Shown here: one piece after another, positions 41,621 to 47,803 of the stretch
Layout: every line of letters starts with the position of its first letter
How positions within the stretch are numbered: the stretch's first letter is position 1
NCBI GenBank assembly: GCA_016714565.1
Contig: JADKDM010000014.1
Coordinates: 62,001-126,000 of the forward strand
Reading direction: 5' to 3'
DNA from: Candidatus Villigracilis propinquus
GTDB taxonomy: Bacteria; Chloroflexota; Anaerolineae; Anaerolineales; Villigracilaceae
Length of the DNA stretch: 64,000 nucleotides
The notes under the pieces: model-generated
Seen by the model: the letters and a program-made list of their open reading frames with translations, nothing else
Told to the model about the DNA's origin: nothing
Databases searched by the model: none
Translations under genes and position numbers: made by a program

Positions 41621-42530
41621 CGATATCCATTCTACTTATTCGTGAAGGCTGCACCCCTACATTCGTGGGAACTTTGCGCGCGGCCTGCCCATTGGTCACC
41701 AAACGCGCAAGGTGTTTCACCATCACCGCCTGCCGTGCAGATGCCTTTGCGCCGAGATCTTCCAACACCGGCTCAAGCCACGCCTGATACGAGCGCACAT
41801 TTAAATATACTGCCCGCCCGCGGCGGTCTGGAAGACTCGACACAAGCGACGCAATTTTCTCGCTAACATGCTGTTCATCCGGATGAATGAGCGGCGTTAA
41901 CACAATGCCGTACATGCCCGCGGTTACATTCGCAAAACATTTCAACCCCTGGTGAACAAACCCGACCACACGCTTGGGAGCAGGCTCAACGGGATGCATC
42001 AACTGCGGCACGATCTGATAATGCAGACTCTGCACAGCGTGCAGGTCAATGGATTGAATGCGCCTCCATCCTCCGCCGCTGCCTGATTCTGTTTTCTCCA
42101 GCAGACTCACATCCCAAACCCTTTGCCACGCATAGACGGAGAAGCCCGACATGCGCAACGCGGGAAATACATCGCTGTTCTCTTCCACTTCTGCAATGAC
42201 GTGAACCGCCTGCCATTCCCCCGCCTGAAATGAAAGGTGCTCGATCAACGCGGGCAATTGCGGGTCACTTAATTGAGAGGATGGCGCAAGATACAGCAGC
42301 TTGGCAAACGTATCGCCATGGGTGTGAATGACCCCGCCCAGCAAAACAGACTCGCCGCCGTTTGAAATGGCCGCGTACAAATGCCGCGTCGGGTTGATGT
42401 AGGCCATTAACCCCATCGCGCCCAGGGGATGCCCACGCGTGAGGGCACGCGCGCTATCGAGGGTCAACACATCATTTCGATAACGTGCAATGGTGGGAAT
42501 ATCCAGAAGGTCGAGCGAGCGTATGGTCAT
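41613..42530 (-). CDS. GNAT-like protein of unknown function
   Basis: A 305-residue soluble protein. The start TIRSLDLLDIPTIARYRND is typical of GNAT-fold proteins, and FPALRMSGFSVYAWQRVW resembles the closing helix and strand of an acetyltransferase domain. The second half (about 150-300) may be a second degenerate copy (RRGRAVYLNVRSYQAWLEPVLEDLGAKASARQAVMVKHLARL). No clear acetyl-CoA loop is visible, so activity is doubtful. First gene of the unit running to 39394. Confidence 0.6.
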   Translation of the reverse strand: MTIRSLDLLDIPTIARYRNDVLTLDSARALTRGHPLGAMGLMAYINPTRHLYAAISNGGESVLLGGVIHTHGDTFAKLLYLAPSSQLSDPQLPALIEHLSFQAGEWQAVHVIAEVEENSDVFPALRMSGFSVYAWQRVWDVSLLEKTESGSGGGWRRIQSIDLHAVQSLHYQIVPQLMHPVEPAPKRVVGFVHQGLKCFANVTAGMYGIVLTPLIHPDEQHVSEKIASLVSSLPDRRGRAVYLNVRSYQAWLEPVLEDLGAKASARQAVMVKHLARLVTNGQAARKVPTNVGVQPSRISRMDIDE

Positions 42531-42595
42531 GATAAGGTCGAAGGTTGAAGGTCAAAAGTTTCAGGTCCAACCTTCAACCTGTAACCTTTTACTTT

Positions 42596-43174
42596 TCAAC
42601 TTGCCAGCGAAATAAAATACTCGTGGAAGCGCGTGTCGCCTGTCAACTCTGGGTGGAAGGAAGTCGCCAGCAGATGACCTTGTTGCGCGGCCACAATGCG
42701 TCCATCTTCCAACGCCGAAAGCACCTTCGCACTTCCACTGACAGACTCAATGATCGGCGCACGAATGAAGACCGCATGATATGGATGTTCCGTGCCGGTG
42801 GCTTTCATCAACTCGTCAATTTCAAGGTCGGTCTCGAATGAGTCAACCTGTCGTCCAAACGCATTGCGCTGAACTTTGATATCCATCAATTCGAGCAAAG
42901 GCTGGTCGCGTCCCACATCTTTTGAAAGAAAGATCGCGCCTGCACACGTTCCCCAGATCGCATGCTTTTTTCCGAACTCGCGCAGCGGTTCCATCAAACC
43001 GTACGCCACAGCCAGCTTGCCGATCGTCGTGGATTCACCGCCAGGCATGATCAGCCCATCGAGTCCATCGAGATGTTTCGGCAAACGCACTTCCGCCGTC
43101 TCCACACCGATCTTTTTCAGCATGGAAATATGTTCTGCAAAATCACCTTGTAATGCTAAAACGCCTATTTTCAT
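42596..43174 (-). CDS. pdxT: Pyridoxal 5'-phosphate synthase glutaminase subunit PdxT
   Basis: Releases ammonia from glutamine and feeds it to PdxS for DXP-independent PLP synthesis. The 192 residues contain PGGEST (44-49), the nucleophile Cys77 in GTCAGA, and the His174/Glu176 pair in SFHPEL, completing the class I amidotransferase triad. The gene lies 68 bp downstream of pdxS on the same strand, separated by a hairpin of GCTAAA words. It may supply PLP for the decarboxylase encoded nearby. Confidence 0.95.
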   Translation of the reverse strand: MKIGVLALQGDFAEHISMLKKIGVETAEVRLPKHLDGLDGLIMPGGESTTIGKLAVAYGLMEPLREFGKKHAIWGTCAGAIFLSKDVGRDQPLLELMDIKVQRNAFGRQVDSFETDLEIDELMKATGTEHPYHAVFIRAPIIESVSGSAKVLSALEDGRIVAAQQGHLLATSFHPELTGDTRFHEYFISLAS

Positions 43175-43176
43175 AA

Positions 43177-43221
43177 TTTAGCTTTTGGCCGGTAGCGGTT
43201 AGCTATTAGCCAAAAGCTAAA
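43177..43221. other. Intercistronic hairpin between pdxS and pdxT
   Basis: Arms TTTAGCTTTTGGC (43177-43189) and GCCAAAAGCTAAA (43209-43221) with a 19-nt loop, followed by further GCTAAA/CGCTA words to about 43232. It may adjust the pdxS:pdxT ratio or be a degenerate word repeat. Confidence 0.5.
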
Positions 43222-43242
43222 TGCTAAACGCTACACGCTAAT

Positions 43243-44130
43243 TTACCAACCACGTACCGCGAGTTTCTCGCCTTCGGGCATGTGTGCGGCATTGCGTCCG
43301 ACCATTGCTTCGCCGAGGTTCTTGCTCACTTCCGCGAGAATGGACGCATCCTGATAATGCGTCACCGACTTGACAATGGCCGCAGCGCGCTTGGCAGGGT
43401 CACCGCTCTTGAAGATACCAGAGCCAACGAACACACCATCCACACCGAGCTGCATCATCAACGCCGCATCCGCAGGAGTTGCAACACCACCCGCCGCAAA
43501 ATTGACAACGGGCATACGTCCGAGAGTCTTCACTTCCTTCACCAATTCATACGGCGCACCGTTGTTCTTGGCAAAGGTCATCAACTCTTCATCGTCCATC
43601 ACCTGCAAATGTTTGATCGAACCAATCACCGAACGGGCATGGCGCACAGCTTCCACCACATCACCGGTGCCAGCTTCACCCTTGGTGCGGATCATCGCCG
43701 CGCCTTCTCCAATGCGGCGCAAGGCCTCGCCGATGTTACGGCATCCGCAAACGAACGGCACTTTGAAGTTGTGCTTCAAAATGTGATGTTCTTCATCCGC
43801 AGGAGTGAGCACTTCGGATTCATCAATATAGTCAACGCCGATGGATTCCAAAATCTGCGCTTCCACAAAATGACCAATACGGCATTTCGCCATCACAGGA
43901 ATGCTGACCGCATCAATGATCTTCAAGATCATATCAGGGTCAGACATGCGCGCCACGCCACCATCTGCACGAATATCAGCAGGCACGCGCTCCAAAGCCA
44001 TCACTGCGCACGCCCCAGCTTCTTCAGCGATCCTGGCTTGCTCGGCATTCACCACATCCATGATGACGCCGCCTTTTAACATTTGAGCCAAACCTTTTTT
44101 CTCAGTCCATGTACCAGTCTTTGCTTCCAT
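43243..44130 (-). CDS. pdxS: Pyridoxal 5'-phosphate synthase lyase subunit PdxS
   Basis: Builds PLP from ribose 5-phosphate, glyceraldehyde 3-phosphate and ammonia in a dodecamer with PdxT. The 295-residue TIM barrel shows IMDVVNAEQARIAEEAGA (Asp25), ALERVPADIRADGGVARM and VMAKCRIGHFVEAQ with the first catalytic lysine Lys82, plus the later VNFAAGGVATPADAAL loop. AAGGAG lies before the ATG, and a TAGAAT candidate -10 (attcta on the + strand, 44162-44167) precedes it. Confidence 0.96.
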   Translation of the reverse strand: MEAKTGTWTEKKGLAQMLKGGVIMDVVNAEQARIAEEAGACAVMALERVPADIRADGGVARMSDPDMILKIIDAVSIPVMAKCRIGHFVEAQILESIGVDYIDESEVLTPADEEHHILKHNFKVPFVCGCRNIGEALRRIGEGAAMIRTKGEAGTGDVVEAVRHARSVIGSIKHLQVMDDEELMTFAKNNGAPYELVKEVKTLGRMPVVNFAAGGVATPADAALMMQLGVDGVFVGSGIFKSGDPAKRAAAIVKSVTHYQDASILAEVSKNLGEAMVGRNAAHMPEGEKLAVRGW

Positions 44131-44290
44131 TTTATTTACTCCTTGAGTTAATTGCGGATAAATTCTACCATGCGGATTATCTTTAAATAAAAAGAGGAAT
44201 CAAACCGAATCCGCCTCGCACTTAACTGAAAATTGATTCCGTCCAACAGGCAGAGTCCACGCTGAAAGGGATTCATCCCGCGGAGGGGTA

Positions 44291-44318
44291 TTGACAAAAA
44301 CCCCTTAAGTGCTACAAT
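44291..44318 (+). promoter_or_regulatory. Sigma-70-type promoter of the YtrA-like operon
   Basis: TTGACA (44291-44296), 16-nt spacer, TACAAT (44313-44318). This is the best -35/-10 pair in the window and lies 39 nt before the GntR start. Confidence 0.7.
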
Positions 44319-44324
44319 TCACAC

Positions 44325-44344
44325 AATGATACAATTAGTACATT
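44325..44344. promoter_or_regulatory. Operator-like dyad in the leader of the GntR gene
   Basis: AATGATAC and GTACATT face each other across AATTA, just downstream of the -10 box. A repressor bound here would block transcription, so it is a candidate autoregulatory site for the YtrA-type protein encoded next. Confidence 0.4.
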
Positions 44345-44357
44345 ATAAGGATTGCCT

Positions 44358-44777
44358 ATGACAGAGAAAAAGCTAACCCTGCAACTCGACTTCCATTCCG
44401 GACTGCCCATCTACACCCAGATCGTCAATCAAATACAAAGTCAGTTGGCCAATGGAATTCTCAAACCTGGTGATCAACTACCTACGGTTCGCGCATTGGC
44501 AGCCGAGTTACGCGTCAACTTCAACACCGTGGCGCGAGCATACCGGATACTGGATGAAGTGCGGATCATATCCACACAGCAAGGGCGCGGCACATTCATC
44601 ACGGAGAAGCCGCCACCAGAGGTCAGCGAAAAGTTGAGGCATGAATCACTTCATGCTCTTACAAACCGATTTATCACTGAAGCATTACGGCTGGGCTTCT
44701 CAGAGCGTGAAGTCAGCCAGATGGTGAGAGACAGTTTGAAGTCGTGGAAAGAAGCGAATGAAGAAGATAGTGAATAG
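44358..44777 (+). CDS. GntR-family transcriptional regulator, YtrA subfamily
   Basis: A 139-residue regulator: an N-terminal winged helix (SGLPIYTQIVNQIQSQLANGILKPGDQLPTVRALAAELRVNFNTVARAY) and only a short helical C-terminal part, the mark of the YtrA subfamily. The ATG at 44358 is preferred to an in-frame TTG 6 nt earlier. YtrA proteins usually repress their own operon and respond to cell-envelope stress or antibiotics. The downstream genes for slipin, SdpI-like and CPBP proteins fit this theme. Confidence 0.9.
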   Translation: MTEKKLTLQLDFHSGLPIYTQIVNQIQSQLANGILKPGDQLPTVRALAAELRVNFNTVARAYRILDEVRIISTQQGRGTFITEKPPPEVSEKLRHESLHALTNRFITEALRLGFSEREVSQMVRDSLKSWKEANEEDSE

Positions 44778-44799
44778 TTATTAATCAGGAGAATGAAAA

Positions 44800-45732
44800 A
44801 TGAACACAAGACTACTTAAGTCAGTAATCAAATCAAAAAAAGAAGATCCTCATATTCCTCCCATCGCAGGAACATTGTTTGGCGTATTTCTTGTCATTGC
44901 GGTCATTGGTGCGATCATTGGCGATGGAAAATATTCAGATGCAGTGCTCGGCACTTGGGTTCTTGGCTGGACTATGATCGGTTCCTATTTGATGTTCGCG
45001 TTGAAGGTTGCAGCGCAGTGGGAAAAAGTGATCGTCCTGCGGCTTGGCAAATTCACCGGGCTGCGAGGCCCCGGCCTCTTCTGGATCATCCCGATCGTGG
45101 ACAGCGCAACCACATGGATCGATCATCGTGTGATGGTCACGCCGTTTGCCGCGCAAAAAACCCTGACGAAAGATACCGTGCCTGTAGATGTGGACGCCGT
45201 GCTTTTCTGGGTTGTGTGGGATGCCGAGAAAGCCGCGCTTGAAGTGGAAGACTACCGCGCCGCTGTAGACTGGGCTGCTCAAACCGCGTTGCGCGACATC
45301 ATCGGTAAGAAGATGCTGGCAGATATCTTGATCGGACGCAGCTCTATTGATAAAGAATTGCAGGCCGTGATCGATGAGCGCACTACACCCTGGGGTGTCA
45401 CCGTACAATCTGTGGAGATCCGCGACATCGTTATCCCGCAGGATCTGGAAAACGCAATGTCTCGTCAGGCGCAGGCTGAACGCGAAAGACAATCCCGCGT
45501 GATCCTCGGCGAATCAGAATTACAGATCGCAGCATCATTTGCGGAAGCATCGAAAGCCTACGTCAACAATCCCACCGCACTACACCTGCGCGCAATGAAC
45601 ATGTTGTTCGAAGGCTTGAAGGAAAAAGGCGCGCTGGTGATCGTACCTTCCTCGGCCGTAGACTCGATGAATCTTGGCGGCATGAGCGGCATGGTCTCAC
45701 TCGCACAAAACAACCTGCCAAAGGAAAAATAA
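44800..45732 (+). CDS. Slipin (stomatin/SPFH-family membrane protein)
   Basis: A 310-residue protein with two N-terminal membrane segments (about 25-43 and 50-70) and an SPFH/Band 7 domain (WEKVIVLRLGKFTGLRGPGLFWIIPIVD), then a helical region with Ala/Glu-rich coiled coil. Slipins form membrane microdomain scaffolds and are cut by NfeD-type proteases, one of which is encoded at 26693-27997. The gene is second in the YtrA-led run, 22 nt after it, with AGGAG upstream. Confidence 0.9.
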   Translation: MNTRLLKSVIKSKKEDPHIPPIAGTLFGVFLVIAVIGAIIGDGKYSDAVLGTWVLGWTMIGSYLMFALKVAAQWEKVIVLRLGKFTGLRGPGLFWIIPIVDSATTWIDHRVMVTPFAAQKTLTKDTVPVDVDAVLFWVVWDAEKAALEVEDYRAAVDWAAQTALRDIIGKKMLADILIGRSSIDKELQAVIDERTTPWGVTVQSVEIRDIVIPQDLENAMSRQAQAERERQSRVILGESELQIAASFAEASKAYVNNPTALHLRAMNMLFEGLKEKGALVIVPSSAVDSMNLGGMSGMVSLAQNNLPKEK

Positions 45733-45735
45733 TTT

Positions 45736-45761
45736 TAGAGGCACGGCGTTGCCGTGCCTCC
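45736..45761. other. Intergenic hairpin after the slipin gene
   Basis: GAGGCACGGC and GCCGTGCCTC form a 10-bp stem near the slipin stop codon, with no long T-tract. It may stabilise or partly terminate the upstream mRNA. Confidence 0.5.
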
Positions 45762-45769
45762 ACAGGTGA

Positions 45770-45785
45770 CGTTTCACGTGAAACG
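45770..45785. promoter_or_regulatory. Candidate ParB-binding parS site 1
   Basis: CGTTTCACGTGAAACG matches the widely conserved parS sequence TGTTTCACGTGAAACA at 14 of 16 positions, including the full 14-bp core GTTTCACGTGAAAC. It is part of an 18-bp perfect palindrome (45769-45786), 18 nt before the SdpI-like start codon. Confidence 0.7.
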
Positions 45786-45803
45786 TTTTAGAAAGGAAAA
45801 AGA

Positions 45804-46454
45804 ATGAATATCAAAACCACTTCAATTATTGTACTAACCCTAATCGCCATTGCATTGGTCGCAGGGCTGTCGCTTTGGAATCAGCTCCCTGACCAAATGG
45901 CATCCCACTGGAATTCCAACGATCAAGTGGATGGCTACATCTCCAGATTCTGGGGCGTGTTCCTCATGCCGCTCATTACACTGGGAATGTTCGTGTTATT
46001 CCTCGTGGTTCCCGGCATCGATCCGCTCAAGGCAAACATCGCACAATTCCGCGAGGCCTTCAATATATTCATCGCACTGATGGTGGCCTTCATGCTTTAC
46101 GTCCACGGGCTGACATTAGTCTGGAGCCTCGGCTATCAGGATTTCAAGATGAGCGCCGCCATGCTGCCGTTCATGGGCATCCTATTCATCGCCATTGGCT
46201 ATTTACTGCGACAAGCCAAGAGAAACTTCTTTATCGGGATTCGGACTCCCTGGACTCTCTCCAGCGATTCGGTCTGGGATAAGACGCATCAGCTCGGCTC
46301 GACCCTGTTCATGGTTTCAGGAGCATTCGCCATACTTGGAGGATTCTTCGGCGGCATGACAGCCATCTGGCTGATGTTCGTTCCATTGATCGGCTCCTCC
46401 CTGTTTCTGGTGGTCTACTCCTACGTTTTGTATCGCGGCGAGATGAAGTCGTAA
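45804..46454 (+). CDS. SdpI/DUF1648-family membrane protein
   Basis: A 216-residue protein with about six membrane helices. The N-terminal LPDQMASHWNSNDQVDGYISR is the DUF1648 signature, and NFFIGIRTPWTLSSDSVWDKTHQLGSTLF is the SdpI signature. SdpI of Bacillus gives immunity to the SDP killing peptide and passes a signal to its autorepressor; homologues are common next to small repressors. AAGGAA precedes the ATG. An operon with the YtrA regulator and CPBP protease suggests peptide or envelope-stress defence. Confidence 0.85.
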   Translation: MNIKTTSIIVLTLIAIALVAGLSLWNQLPDQMASHWNSNDQVDGYISRFWGVFLMPLITLGMFVLFLVVPGIDPLKANIAQFREAFNIFIALMVAFMLYVHGLTLVWSLGYQDFKMSAAMLPFMGILFIAIGYLLRQAKRNFFIGIRTPWTLSSDSVWDKTHQLGSTLFMVSGAFAILGGFFGGMTAIWLMFVPLIGSSLFLVVYSYVLYRGEMKS

Positions 46455-46496
46455 TGCGAGCACACAAACGTGCGTGACCCATAATTGGATTACGCA

Positions 46497-46512
46497 CGTT
46501 TCACGTGAAACA
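46497..46512. promoter_or_regulatory. Candidate ParB-binding parS site 2
   Basis: CGTTTCACGTGAAACA matches the parS consensus at 15 of 16 positions. A 10-bp hairpin (46466-46475 with 46492-46501) overlaps its left edge. It lies 13 nt before the DUF4177-like start codon. A half-match CACGTGAAAC also occurs inside that gene, at 46711-46720. Confidence 0.75.
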
Positions 46513-46525
46513 AAAGGAAAAGAAA

Positions 46526-46750
46526 ATGAACAATAATGAAATACCCAAATGGGAATATCGTGTGCAAACCATAGGAAGCATGTTTGGCACAAAGGATGAG
46601 GCTATCGAAGCTATATTGAATGAATGGGGTGAAGAAGGCTGGGAGATAACTCACGTATACACACCCGAAGGAAGCGGCAAAGTTACCATCGTAGCCAAGC
46701 GCCCATTGACACGTGAAACGATCCGCAAACGTTCGATGCCGTCGTTCTAA
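46526..46750 (+). CDS. DUF4177-like small protein
   Basis: A 74-residue soluble protein starting at the ATG preceded by AAGGAAAAG. The WEYRVQTIG opening and LNEWGEEGWEITHVYTP segment match the DUF4177 pattern (WEYK...LN..G.EGWE), a small fold of unknown function often found beside membrane and stress genes. It lies between the SdpI-like and CPBP genes, 13 nt upstream of the latter. Confidence 0.75.
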   Translation: MNNNEIPKWEYRVQTIGSMFGTKDEAIEAILNEWGEEGWEITHVYTPEGSGKVTIVAKRPLTRETIRKRSMPSF

Positions 46751-46763
46751 TTTGGAGAATAAA

Positions 46764-47660
46764 ATGCTTGAAAGAAAATCGTTAACCTGGTTTTTAGTAA
46801 TTACATTTCTGATCTCGTGGCCTTTGTTCCTTGCGCCGCTGGCATTCACAGACATGGATGCAACCACAAAGCAACTGACAACTCAGGGTTTATGGGCAGT
46901 TGCCATGTGGGGTCCAGGCATTGCCGCCATTATCACAACCTTGTTCATTGCAAAGAAACCTTTCAGCAGTTTGCGATTGAACACACTTGGCCCAAAACGC
47001 TTTTATCTTTGGGCATGGTTTTTGCCGCTTGGATTAACCATCATTGGCGGATTATTCACTCTGCTGTTTGGAATTGCAAAACTGGATTTGAATTTCACGA
47101 TGATCCGTGATGCAATGGCCTCAGCCGCGAATGGCAGTGAAGTTCCTGTTGAAGTTATCGTACTGACGCAGATATTGTTTGCGATCACGCTCGCGCCATT
47201 CATCAATGTACTTTTTGCACTGGGCGAAGAATTAGGCTGGCGTGGATTTTTACTTCCGCATTTGATGCCGCTTGGTCAGTGGAAAGCTATTTTGATCAGC
47301 GGAGTGATTTGGGGAGTTTGGCATGCGCCTGCCATCATGCAGGGACATAACTATCCGGGCTATCCGATCCTTGGCAGTTTCATGATGATCGTCTTTTGTG
47401 TATTGCTGGGTACGATCATTGCGTGGATGTATTTGAATACAAAGAGTCCATGGGTGGCCGCGCTGGCACATGGATCGGTCAATGCGGTTGCAGGATTGCC
47501 AATCGTGTTCTTTCAACCTGATTTCAACATGGCATTTGGCGGAACGCTTGTCACGCCAACTGCATGGATCGGTATGGCATTGTTCATCGCATGGCTGGTG
47601 TGGACGAAGAGACTCCCAGTGCAGAGTCAGGTTGAAGAAACAGGAGCAACTGTCAGTTAG
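46764..47660 (+). CDS. CPBP family intramembrane metalloprotease (CAAX protease/Abi)
   Basis: A 298-residue membrane protein with eight or so helices. The conserved motifs are EELGWRGFLLPHL (Glu155/Glu156), WGVWHAP (His187) and AHGSVNA (His236). Such proteases process peptides or give immunity to bacteriocins in many bacteria. The ATG at 46764 has GGAG upstream; a longer frame would overlap the DUF4177-like gene. It is the last gene of the YtrA-led run and ends before a terminator. Confidence 0.88.
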   Translation: MLERKSLTWFLVITFLISWPLFLAPLAFTDMDATTKQLTTQGLWAVAMWGPGIAAIITTLFIAKKPFSSLRLNTLGPKRFYLWAWFLPLGLTIIGGLFTLLFGIAKLDLNFTMIRDAMASAANGSEVPVEVIVLTQILFAITLAPFINVLFALGEELGWRGFLLPHLMPLGQWKAILISGVIWGVWHAPAIMQGHNYPGYPILGSFMMIVFCVLLGTIIAWMYLNTKSPWVAALAHGSVNAVAGLPIVFFQPDFNMAFGGTLVTPTAWIGMALFIAWLVWTKRLPVQSQVEETGATVS

Positions 47661-47680
47661 GAAAGAGGCGAGAAATAAAA

Positions 47681-47696
47681 TAGAACAAATGTTCTA
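47681..47696. promoter_or_regulatory. Operator-like palindrome TAGAACA-N2-TGTTCTA, copy 2
   Basis: Perfect dyad with the same 14 fixed positions as the palindrome at 20586-20601. Here it lies between convergent genes, so a promoter-proximal role is less obvious. Confidence 0.4.
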
Positions 47697-47710
47697 TAAA
47701 TTAAGTCAAC

Positions 47711-47747
47711 AAAAAATGGGCGACTCATCATCGCCCATTTTTTTATT
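47711..47747. terminator. Terminator between convergent CPBP and PPDK_N genes
   Basis: 13-bp stem (47711-47723 with 47731-47743), 7-nt loop and flanking A- and T-runs on both sides. Confidence 0.85.
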
Positions 47748-47803
47748 CCAACTGCGCTGGTGATGCGTTGTTCGGAGTTTCTTCTTCCGGAGGTCTTTCC
47801 TCT

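Noticed and set aside
43282..44079. Long + strand frame opposite pdxS
   Set aside because: Antisense shadow of pdxS; His-rich composition reflects complement codons only.
46711..46720. Third parS site
   Set aside because: Only the CACGTGAAAC half matches; the left half of the palindrome is absent and it lies within coding sequence.
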